A DNA stretch of 64,000 nucleotides. It comes from Fagopyrum homotropicum (lineage: Eukaryota; Streptophyta; Magnoliopsida; Caryophyllales; Polygonaceae). Each line of letters begins with the position of its first letter. The first letter of the stretch is position 1. The notes beneath the pieces were generated by a model that made no database searches, was not told where the DNA came from, and saw only the letters and a program-made list of their open reading frames with translations. The stretch lies in the NCBI GenBank assembly GCA_033239125.1, contig BSWB01000002.1:110522443-110586442 (forward strand), given 5' to 3'. A program made the position numbers and the translations under genes. Positions 32,261 through 41,463 of this stretch are shown in pieces.

Positions 32261-33465
32261 TAACTCTACTCACTTTGCTTTGCTTATGACTATGAACACT
32301 TGCATGTTTCCTTTCATTGTCACACGTTTCATTATTGCATTGCATGAAAAAGGCTTTGAAAAACCCATAAAAATTTGAAGAATTTGAAAAGATTTTGTGC
32401 TCTAAGATTAGAGATGATTCTATGATGAAAACTACTTGTGGAATGAGTTTTTGATGACAATTGTATGCTTGAATTGAATCATAAATTGTGAAGATATTGA
32501 GTATGCTGTTTATCCTTTCTTGCAAGTTTCATAATGTGAAGGTTTTTATCTAAATCATATTGAGAAATGAAGGTTGAAATCACATTATAAGTTCTTATAC
32601 TTCTTTATGAAATGATTAAGGCACCTCGATTTTCTTACTTCTTCCTTTGATCATTTAGCCCCTCAATGAAAATAATTGCCTCATTTACCTATCCGGGATT
32701 TAGGAAGAGTTGATTTTGGCATGTTTGATGTGGGAGGGCCATGAAAGCAATTGTTTGAATTCAAAGTGTAGAAAACTCTAGGTTTGGGGAAGTCAATCAT
32801 GATGATGAGTAACTCGGAACCATTCACATAGCCGGGTGTTTGTGTCTTGCAAAAGTCGGATTGAGCGATATTCCTAACGGATTATGGTATGTGCATCAAG
32901 GGTTTGAGGCATCTAGAAATTGAGAAACGCCAATCTCCTAGGCTTCGGTTTTTGTGCACCGCTGTCCATAACTCCAAAAGTAAAGTCGGAAAATTATGTG
33001 CAAAAAGTCTAGAGCAAAGCTCTAAGTTGGTGGTTAGTTCAAATGGTGAAAAGAAAAGAGTTTGTGTTGTTCCTTCTTCCCGGATTCCTACACCACATCC
33101 CTTTACAAGTTTCCCACCTTTCCGTATTCTTGGCCTTACTTGAAAGTCCTTGAGATCATAAGAGTGTTATTTGACTTGGTGGTCTAAATTGAAGTTTCAC
33201 ATGCTTGATTTTGACAATGCTTGAAGGTTATGATGTTTGTCTTGAAGTTTAGACAATTTATGAAGTTCCTTTGCTTTGCATATTTTGGTTTATGTGTATG
33301 AATGTTTTCAAGGATAAATGAAACAAGGTTTGATGATGATCTATTGATTAGAAGCACAATACCAAAAAGATTGTTTTGTTTTGCATTCATATTTCATTCT
33401 ACCATATGTTCTAAGCTTTTGAAAACCTTGCTTGGGGACAAGCAAGTGACAAGTATGGGGTATTT
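32261..33465 (+). other. Athila B 3' non-coding region and polypurine tract
   Basis: About 1.2 kb, AT-rich, with no convincing frame. Parts match the minus-strand Athila A fragment (for example GGTATGTGCATCAAGGGTTTGAGG near 32886 against 47220-47250). AAGTATGGGG (33451-33460) is the probable second-strand primer tract just before the LTR. Confidence 0.7.
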
Positions 33466-35063
33466 TGTTAGCATGAAATTTGACTATATTTTAGGCACTT
33501 GTTTTAGTTGTTTTTCCCCCTTTTATGTGTACATAGATATGAGTTTGGAGCAATTGTGAGCTCATTCCCCACTTTGTCGATATAGAGATCTACACTAGCT
33601 TTGTTTTATTTATAGGTGAATAAAGGCTTGGATTGGAGATAAATGTTGAAGGAAAGGAGTAATTGATCATGCTTGATGGCAAAGAGATGCTTTGGACAAG
33701 CTAAGGAAGGAGCATGAGTGAAGAACATCACGAAATAAAGGCTTTCACAAGAATTTGGAGAACAACGCCCTAAATTACGGTCGCGGACTTGGCAATTGGA
33801 TCGTGGAAGTGAGTTTGAAGCACAACAGAAAGTTACACGGCCTAAACCACGGCCGTGGAAATTTGTACATGACCGTGATTTCCATGATTTTGTGGTGTGT
33901 CTTATTTGCCACGTCAGCAACGTCATGGGGCTTTCTCGTAACCCTATTTCGCCCTATAAGAAGGCTTAAGAAAGGAGTTTCGAGGACCTTCGCTTAGAGC
34001 TTTGGAGACGTCTTCTTAGGGTTCATTTTGACCTTGAGGATTGGAGATTTCGAAAATTAGAGAGTTGTGAAAGAGGTGATTTTGGAGATTTTCTTAGGGT
34101 TTTCACTTTTGGAGACGGATTGACACTCCGTTCTTCGTTGTTTCTCTAGATCGATGTGAGGATTTCTATTCCTACTTTTCTGCATTCATCAAGCATACAT
34201 TGTTGTGGATTCGAGTTTGTTATTGGATAATTATTGAGTTTTCGGAGTTTTATACCTTTTCTCTATTAAACTTTATTTTTGATATCATGAATATGATTAT
34301 TGGCTAAAATCCTTTAGCAATTCTAAGGTGAAGGGTTGATAGTTGTGGCTTAGATGATGATAGATCGATCGTAACTTGATTGGACCTTGAGAGTGTGAGA
34401 AACTTCGTCGACACCGTAAAACACGGTCTGTTCTTGAGTTCCACGGACGTGGAATCTCAAGATCTAGCCGTGATTTTCTTTGTTTTACGACCTTTGCTTT
34501 TGCTTTAATCCAAAGTTAAAGATTTGTTTTAACCTAGCCTTGGCTTGCCTTTCCTAGGTAGTAGTGAGATTCAACATCCTCTATTTCGGTTTCGAGTGTC
34601 ACAACCTTAACCGTTTTAGTTTATCTTTGATTCCTTGGGTTTGGGTATGGGTATTTGAGACTAATTATTACCCTTAGATCCTTTCTATACTGCAGCCTCA
34701 ACAAACTTTATAGAGAGAGTCTTTGGGTTAGACATATAGGGTTTTGGAACTTCACCGTACATAACCTTACCTTAGTTATACCTTTGCAAATCTCAACTCT
34801 GTCCTTATATCTATAGAATATCTTGAACCGATTGCCACAATTAGAGACCTGGATCTTTAGGGTTGCTGTTTTCCTCAATATTTGCAAAGCTTTTACACTT
34901 TTACTCGCTTGATTATTCGAAACTGAGTTTGACTCACCAAATCCCTGAGTTCGATACTCTAGAATACTTGCTTAACTACGCCGATCCATACACCTCGGGT
35001 TCGCTTGCTTTTGTTTCAGTTTTATAATTAAAACTTATTTGCACGCACGCTTTGAGGCGAACA
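33466..35063 (+). repeat. Athila B 3' LTR
   Basis: 1598 bp, TGTTAGCATG...GGCGAACA, followed by TSD ATTCC. It preserves the uninterrupted version of the site where the solo LTR entered the 5' copy. Confidence 0.95.
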
Positions 35064-35068
35064 ATTCC

Positions 35069-35192
35069 TGCGTTTGGATCTGAGATCACATTCTCTGGTG
35101 GATGGTATGAAGAATGTTGAAACTTTCTCCTTTTGTAAGATGGAGTAGATCCTGAAGATTAGTTCTCATTTGCTCGACTAGATTCGAGTATC
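35069..35192 (-). pseudogene. Copia pol linker fragment between two insertions
   Basis: On the minus strand this reads in frame through STPSYKRRKFQHSSYHPPE and VISDPNAG, the stretch that precedes RT in SIRE-like pol. It is the 124-bp piece trapped between Athila B and the hAT element. Confidence 0.8.
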
Positions 35193-35200
35193 GCTGGAGT
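35193..35200. repeat. Target-site duplication GCTGGAGT of hAT (left copy)
   Basis: Eight bases, repeated at 37819-37826. Eight bp is the hallmark length for hAT transposons. Confidence 0.93.
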
Positions 35201-35402
35201 TAAGCATGTCCATGGGTCGGACTCGCTGAGTCGGCGGGTCGGACCCACCGGGTCACTTGTCTAGGAAGGGCGATTGGGACCCGCCATATAGGCCAACCCG
35301 CCGCGTCGCGGGTCAGACCCGACAGTTCGAGCAGGTTGACCCTCTTTTTTCAAACCCAGAATTAAAAAAAAGAAGGGAGAATTGGGCTTGAACCGGAATC
35401 GC

Positions 35403-35452
35403 GGTTGCCTACGTATCCTCTCGGGGAGGAGGAATCAAAGCCCACGTAGTTC
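35403..35452 (-). repeat. GAACTACGT...TACGTAGGCAACC hairpin motif
   Basis: On the minus strand: GAACTACGTGGGCTTTGATT, a short hairpin, then AGGATACGTAGGCAACC. The same pattern recurs at 60011-60058, 60124-60173, 60369-60416 and 60669-60720 in the Tat-like LTR, an unrelated element. Confidence 0.7.
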
Positions 35453-35599
35453 TCTTACCTTTGTTTATATCCCCGATTGACTCTTACCTTAGTCATTGGA
35501 CTCGGTCACCGCCCCTCCTTGGTCCGAGCTTCCCGCGGATGCATCCGATGACGTTACTTGTCGTTCGTCGTCATCTTCGTCGCCTTCCTCCGCCGATAG

Positions 35600-37291
35600 G
35601 TTGTTTTCTAGTGTTTACATTTCCGCTCTCCTCCAATCGGCTAGTAGGACTTGGGCCTCCAACGTCTCGGGCAATATTTTTGATCTTGTCGGATCGAGAA
35701 CCTTTCCACTCCGGCTAAAGGTTTGCTCGACCGCTACCGTTGAAGCGGGAATGACTAGAATTTATGCCGCGATCCTTGAGAGGGTAGGGAACCTCATTCT
35801 CTCCGGTCGGCTCCACCACTCTAATACGTTGAAATCCTCGAACTCTTATTCATTGCCAAACTCAAAAGTAATGGTTAGATATTCGTCGAGTTCCGAATGG
35901 GAACTCGACGTGGTTTTTGCCCTTTTCGAGCCAAACATATCTCTAGCAATTGATTTAAATTTAGAAGTAGTTGAAGATGAAGGACGAGGAGGGGGTTGAG
36001 ATGATTGCCCTTGATCGGTAACACTGTATTGAACCATTAAATCATCAAATAATTTTCTAACTCTAGCAAGTATGGTAGAAACATGGTAATCGGGATGTCG
36101 TTATAAATCTAAAAATTCATAATAACTTTCTAAAAACTATTTTAAACGATCCATTTTACGTCTAAGATTTAACACAAATGCAACAAGAAAAACATTGGGA
36201 ATAGTTGTATAATAATCTAACCATTTACTTTGCATTGTAAAAATAGCTTGTGAAATAGAATCAATTAAAAGACCTTGTTGAAGTGCAAATGCAATATTAA
36301 TTGCTACAAAACAAAATACGTTTGAAGTTGGTGTATAAACATAACTAAAAGTATTAGTACCATCATAAAAATATTTACAAATCTCCATTACATCTCTTGC
36401 TAAAACACAAGCTTTCCCGAAAACGAAATCACCATCAATATGTTGTGCGGCTAAACTACTTAAAATATCTCGATATTCATATGATTTGGAAATCATTTTG
36501 TAAGTAGAGTTCCATCGTGAAAGTAATCTATATTCTTCCAAAACATTTGCAATCAAATGGATAATATTTTGGGTGGTGTGTTGTTCGTTGAAAAAAAACT
36601 CGTAATGCTAAAATTCTTTTGTTTAAAATCCAAAATTTATCAATAAAATGACAAGCAATACCCATATAGTGACTTTTTTGCAAACCGTCGGTCCAAATAT
36701 CACTACAAATAGAAACTTAGATATCACCATTTTTCATTAAATATTTAATCAATTCTTCTTTACGCATTTTATATTTACGCATCAATTTTCTTTTAGCGGT
36801 TTGGCGAGAAATCGGTTTATATGCGGGTTGAGCATGATGTGTCATCCAATAATTAAAACCAAAATTTTGTGCAAAACTAAATGCCAACGAATCTATGGTT
36901 AACATTTTTGAAAATGCATCCATAGACGAAGCATGATCATATGTAAATAAAGAAGGAGGTTGATTAGAGGTTGATGCGTACCCGGTTAGTTGCGTTTGCC
37001 CTCGTGCCATTCCCATTTTTTCGGGATGCTTATTGCGAATATGTCTTTCGTAGTTCCCGTAGCCTTCTCCCTTTTTGTGCTTGTACTGTGTAGAGCAAAA
37101 ACTGCATTTAGCATAATAAATTCCGTTAGCATCGGGAGCACCTTTTTTTCAACCAAAACCGAAAGACCGCCGCCGATAGTTGAGTGTTGTTCATAGGCTC
37201 CTCCTGGTCTTTGTCTCGGATTCTTGGGTGTTAAAGAAAGGAGGTGAATACATGTTGATTTCCTCCTCCTTGTGGATCTCGTGATCTCCAC
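35600..37291 (-). pseudogene. hAT transposase (BED finger, core, dimerisation domain; broken)
   Basis: On the minus strand, N to C. A BED-type zinc finger lies at about 37130-37025 (AKCSFCSTQYKHKKGEGYG then ERHIRNKHPEK: C-x2-C...H-x4-H). It runs in frame into a 100-codon stretch (37016-36717) with PSLFTYDHASSMDAFSKML. The core includes LLSRWNSTYKMI at about 36520, a hAT hallmark, and KYFYDGTNTFSYVYTPTS. The C-terminal dimerisation block is at about 35795-35620: ILVIPASTVAVEQTFSRSGK, then LDPTRSKILPETLEAQVLL. At least one stop lies in that block and others lie between the pieces. The protein would cut and rejoin the element ends. Confidence 0.87.
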
Positions 37292-37826
37292 TTAAACCCC
37301 GCCTTATATCTGAACCGGTTGGAGGACCGCTAACGGAATGAAGTCCTCGACTAACACCTCCGCCGGATGAAAGACCGCTAACGGAACGTCTTCCCCGGCT
37401 AGCCTTTTTTTTGAATGTAGTAAAATGTAAAATGAATAATTAAAATGGAAATTAGAGAATGAGAATATGAGAGTAATTGAATGTAAGAGTTGGAAATTAT
37501 GGAGAGATTGAGAGAGTGAGTAGATGATTATATGAGAGTTGGTGTGAGATGAAATGAATTGGGTTTGGGATATTTATAGAAATGTTTTGGGGTTAATATT
37601 AATAGTTTTTTTGGTTGAGTAGTTGTTGCCAACGGTCACCCAAACGGCTATATAACCGTTGGGTTTATTTATTTATTTTTTAAATTTTCATAAAAATTTG
37701 ACCCGCTGGGTCGGCTGGTAAGGATCACTCGATCCTTACCCTTACCCGTAACTCGGCGGAACCCGGACCCGTCGTGACCCGGACCCGCCAGGTCAAGGGT
37801 AACCCGTGGACATGCTTAGCTGGAGT

Positions 37827-39000
37827 ATGACCTTTGGATCCTATATCAAGGCCTTGAAGTTGAGTTTCAAGGCTTTGAAACTGACTTCTGACATCGTAGT
37901 TTTCCGTTTCAAGGTCTTGAAGATGCATTTCAAGCTCTTGAGATTGTTCTCCGGTATCTTGAACTTTTTTTTGCATATTCTTTTCCTTAGCTTTAGGATC
38001 TTCTTCTCCATAAGAATTATGATCTCCATGTTGATTCAGATTAAGATATGCAAAACTTTCATTCATAGTAACATCATTGCTTTCATCAAATATAACTTGA
38101 ATACTTTCCTCAACGATTTTGGCACGTCTATAATAAACACGATAAGCTTTGTTATTTGAAGCATATCCAATGAAGATAGCTTCGTTACTACGTGCATTAA
38201 AATGTACCAAGGTTGTGTTTGCCATTGTTATGGATAAAGCAAGTACATCCAAAGGGTTTGAAATAGGAAATATTAGGTTTTCTTCCCTTAAAGAGTTCAT
38301 AAGCAGTATTTTTCAAAATAGGGCGGATTAAACATCTATTCAAGATGTAGTTAGCCGTGTGAATAACTTCAGCCTAAAAACTTTTTGAGAAACTATTTTC
38401 TAAAAGCATAGTCCTAGATATGTCCTTTAGGGTGCGGTTCTTACGTTCCATAACCCCGTTTTGTTGAGGAGTTCTAAGACTTGAAAAGTTGGGTGAAATA
38501 TCATATTTTGCACAAAATAAATCAAACTTTAGTTGATCAAAGTCTCTACCATGATCGCGTCTTATCGAAACAATAGGTAGGGTTTTCAAAGTTTGCAACT
38601 CCTTACACAATTTTGTAAACTCAAACAAAGCTTCAGATTTTTCCCGTAAGAATGGGATCCATGTAAAACGAGAAAAATCATCCACAATGACAAGGATGTA
38701 CTGTTTACCCTTGGGAGATTTGACACGCATAGGACCACATAAATCTATATGTAAAATTTCAATGGGTTGAGAAGAACTTACAACCTTCTTTGGTTTGAAT
38801 GAACCTCTTGTTTGTTTACCTTGTGTACAAGCCTTACATAGTTCATCTACCTTGAAGTTCAGGTTTGGCATTCCACGTACCACATCCTTTGAAAGTAGTT
38901 TCTTCATCGTATGCATACTTACATGACCAAGTCATCTATGCCAAAGCCTTGGATCGTCAGTCAAGGCCTTCAGACATGTTAGCTTAGTTCCTGAAACTTA
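37827..39000 (-). pseudogene. Copia integrase and downstream linker
   Basis: The main open piece (38916-38374) starts in the zinc-binding region (ELCKACTQGKQTRGSFKPKK). It continues to the core with LHIDLCGPMRVKSPKGKQY, VDDFSRFTWIPFLREKSEAL, the second Asp in SIRRDHGRDFDQLKFDLF and the Glu in PQQNGVMERKNRTL, the copia DDE signature. A break near 38370-38300 leads to SNEAIFIGYASNNKAYRVY and IQVIFDESNDV, the usual end of copia integrase. A linker of QDLETENYDVRSQFQSLE type follows, encoded by CAAGGCCTTG motif copies. Confidence 0.88.
37844..37942 (-). repeat. CAAGGCCTTG cluster in integrase-RT linker
   Basis: Full TCAAGGCCTTGA (about 37846), near-full TTTCAAGGCTTTGAAA (37865-37880), TTTCAAGGTCTTGA and TTTCAAGCTCTTGA, spaced 20-40 bp. 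A protein linker tolerates it, as in the Athila protease-RT linker. Confidence 0.7.
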
Positions 39001-39165
39001 GTTAGTGCTCATTGAATAAAAATTGTTACATCTGGGATCAATAAGCACAACATCACACGATACATTCTCTTGAACTTCACATTTTTCTAAATCAAAAAAC
39101 ACCTTGTTGCCTTTATCACAAATTTGAGAGATACTAAGCAAGTTATACTTTAAACCGTCAACAAG

Positions 39166-39381
39166 TTAGACATCATCAATAAAGTTACCAATGCCAATGT
39201 TGTTACACTTTCCTTTATTACCAAGTGTAATGGTTCCAGATGATTGCTTCTTTAGATATGAGAAAAGTGAGCTTTTTCCACTCATATGTCTTGAGCAACC
39301 ATAATTTAATATCCATTTATGCTCCTTTACCTTGGTGATATCCTGCAAAACAACAAACATCAACCTTTCTGGGTCGACCAA
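39166..39381 (-). pseudogene. Copia aspartic protease remnant
   Basis: WILNYGCSRHMSGKSSLFSY corresponds to the SIRE-type motif W.LDSGCSRHMTG. The catalytic Asp is Asn and Ser is Tyr, so the active site is lost. TITLGNKGKCNNIGIG follows, as in the family. The gap 39001-39165 is degraded pre-integrase sequence with LVHLMSMH-type matches near 38925. Confidence 0.8.
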
Positions 39382-39466
39382 ATGACATATTTTGGTCCAT
39401 ATTCAGGCCCAATCATGTTTGGTGGTCTAGTACCTTTAGGAACCCATATTTGCTTAATTTATTTAC

Positions 39467-39862
39467 TTAGACATAGAGGATAACTATTTCTAATGATGTA
39501 AGGTCATTTCTTCTATACGGACATGTTGATTTTACGTGACCCTTTTTCCAACAATAGAAACATGTGGGCATATGAATACTTCCTTTAGCTTTAACAAAAG
39601 TGGTGGTCGTTTTTCTAGGAAAACTTACGTGATAACCAATACCATTCTTGTTCAGGGAAGATTGTTGCTCACCCATCATCCTTTCGAGGTTGGCTTTCGA
39701 ACAAGTAAATTGAATAAGTGCAGGCTTTTGGTCTTGACATGTCACAATTAGATCAATCTTTTATTTCTCTAGATAGATATATTATCGATGGAGAGAATAG
39801 AGATTTCCCTTGAGAATCGCATTTTCTGATTCCAAGGCCTTGATATTGATATCAAGGTCTAA
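39467..39862 (-). pseudogene. Copia gag C-part with second zinc knuckle
   Basis: CFYCWKKGHVKSTC is a good CCHC knuckle. It is preceded by LERMMGEQQSSLNKNGIGYH. Upstream, a broken segment carries a CAAGGCCTTG pair (39831-39862). SIRE-like elements often have such a second knuckle ahead of the protease. Confidence 0.7.
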
Positions 39863-40142
39863 CTTTTCAGTGTTTAAGATTTTAAATTTCCAAAGACATC
39901 TCACTTAGTCTTTTCTCTTGTTTGAGAAGCTTTTCTCTTAAGGAACTTATCCTTACCCTATGTTCTTTATCACATATGATCATGTATTTTAGGAATTGGG
40001 TGAGTTCAAGCTTAGGTTGAGACATAATCGTACTTACCACACCATCAACATAGTGGTTTGGGTCTTCTTAATGACCGGCCATTAGACACAAGTTTGCTTG
40101 TTCTTTCTCGTCTTCTGATTCATTGGTAGAATCTGAATCACT

Positions 40143-41165
40143 CTATGAAGCTACCATAGCTTTCTTCTTTCGATCATTCTTCCTAAAGTTATTCCTCTTC
40201 TTTTGTGGACAATCCTGTACGAGATGATATATTTCACCACATTCAAAGCAAGTTAACACCTTAGTTTTCTTATTAGGGTTAGAAAACTTACCTCGAGGTC
40301 TTGATGATCGTGGATAATCTTTATTGTTTGCGAACTTCTTCTTCATTTGAAGAATTTTTGCAAGACCCCTCGAGATCAAGACGAATGGATCTTCCTCATC
40401 TTCATCATCACTATCTTCCTCCTTTGATGGCATATCATCCTTCTTGGATCTTAGAGCTAGGTTCTTTGTGTTGGATGAGAGCTCTCTATCTTCTTCACCA
40501 AGAACCATTTCATGGGTGATAAGCTTTCCAAGAAGGTCGTCAAGAGGAAGTGTTCTGAGATTTTCAGCCTCTTCGACTGCAGTCACATTTGGTCCCCACT
40601 TGGCTTTAGGTAAGCTTCTTAGAACCTTTCTTACTTTATCTTCTTTTGTGAAGACCTTGCCAAGTGAGTCGAGGTTGTTCACGATCTCAGTAAAGCGTGT
40701 GAACATTTCTTTGACTGATTTGTTTGAATTCATCTTGAATAGCTCATATTGTCTAAGGAAGATGCTTATCTTTATTTCCTTAACTTGGCTTGTTCCTTCA
40801 TACGTGACAACTAGTTTCTCCTATATTTCTTTTGCACTCTTGCATGATAAGACACAATTGAATTCATTTGCATCCAATCCACAATAGAGCAAGTTCATGG
40901 CCTTGCAGTTTTTTAAAACGCTATCCAAGTCGGTCTGAGTGAAGTCTCCTTCCTTCTTTGTAGCTTGGACTTCTTCAACCGTGGTGGTGTTGATTTTAGG
41001 GCCATTTTGAATAATGCTCCATAGTTCCATGTCCTGATCAATAACAAACATTTGCATTAGTGCTCTCCAATGGGCAAAGTTGTTGCCGCAGAAGAGTGGT
41101 GGTCGAGATGTGGATCTCCCTTGAGCGAATCCTCCATCACCTACACAGTTCATGATTAGTCTCAC
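40143..41165 (-). pseudogene. Copia gag (one nonsense codon)
   Basis: A single frame from MRLIMNCVGDGGFAQGRSTS with one stop at 40821-40823 (position of an expected Trp in KSAKEI-W). It holds PPLFCGNNFAHWRALMQMFV, the usual copia gag opening, FTRFTEIVNNLDSLGKVF, VRKVLRSLPKAKWGPNVTAV, an acidic stretch EEDSDDEDEEDP and a CCHC knuckle CFECGEIYHLVQDC followed by basic residues. The family is the UBN2-type gag. It starts about 30 bp after the primer site. Confidence 0.88.
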
Positions 41166-41191
41166 TAATGGTTAAATCAATATACGTGAGT

Positions 41192-41206
41192 CTAGCTCTT
41201 ATACTA
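41192..41206 (-). other. Primer binding site of copia element, tRNA-iMet type (degraded)
   Basis: Minus-strand TAGTATAAGAGCTAG resembles TGGTATCAGAGC with two changes. It is next to the LTR end at 41209. Confidence 0.65.
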
Positions 41207-41208
41207 AT

Positions 41209-41463
41209 TGAAGAACCGTATACGTGTATATAAAGGATATAAATACTCTAGAGGGGGGGTGTGTTGAATAGAGTATGAGAAATTTTCGATAAAACCTATC
41301 TCAAGGCCTTGATGTCGATCTGTGCTATTTGTAACACAACTGTTTTTCAAGGACTTTGAAAGTGATTTCAAGACCTAGACTCCGAAAACCTACAAAACAA
41401 CGTTAGTCACAATTAAGCAAGAAATAGTGCGGAAGTAAAAGATCGACACGATGATATGTTTAC
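41209..41463 (-). repeat. Copia 5' LTR fragment
   Basis: The last 255 bp of the LTR (plus-strand start TGAAGAACCG). The rest is cut off by Tekay 2. It contains CAAGGCCTTG motif copies at 41301-41312 and 41347-41379. Confidence 0.7.

Larger units (their letters stand above)
9464..35063 (+). mobile_element. Complete nested Athila-type element, subfamily B
   Basis: A full-length plus-strand element: 5' LTR 9464-12882, primer site, gag, protease, RT-RNase H, integrase, ORF3, 3' LTR 33466-35063, with TSD ATTCC. Without its two insertions (solo Athila C LTR; Tekay element 17300-28152) it is about 12.9 kb. The corrected 5' LTR (1600 bp) matches the 1598-bp 3' LTR in length. Its coding regions carry scattered stops and shifts and it is inactive. 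It sits inside the pol linker of a copia element. Confidence 0.95.
35201..37818 (-). mobile_element. hAT DNA transposon (2.6 kb, inactive)
   Basis: Bounded by terminal inverted repeats TAAGCATGTCCATGGGT and ACCCGTGGACATGCTTA (one mismatch) and an 8-bp duplication. Both subterminal zones (35215-35345 and 37700-37800) are packed with GGGTCGG/GACCCG words, likely transposase-binding repeats. It carries a broken transposase on the minus strand. It lies in the copia pol gene. Confidence 0.93.
6450..41463 (-). mobile_element. SIRE-like Ty1/copia element, split by nested insertions
   Basis: On the minus strand the pieces read in order: LTR fragment (41463-41209), iMet-type primer site, gag, protease, integrase, linker, RT-RNase H and an extra 3' ORF. 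Copia order (integrase before RT) is clear. The pol reading frame is restored when the hAT element (35201-37818) and Athila B (9464-35063), each with one TSD copy, are skipped: the 35064-35192 piece reads into the linker before RT, ending YHPPENVISDPNAGI, and the 9463 side resumes QTRSRVNNLCAFSAF. This proves one element. It is the oldest layer here, and both its ends were hit by other elements. Confidence 0.85.
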
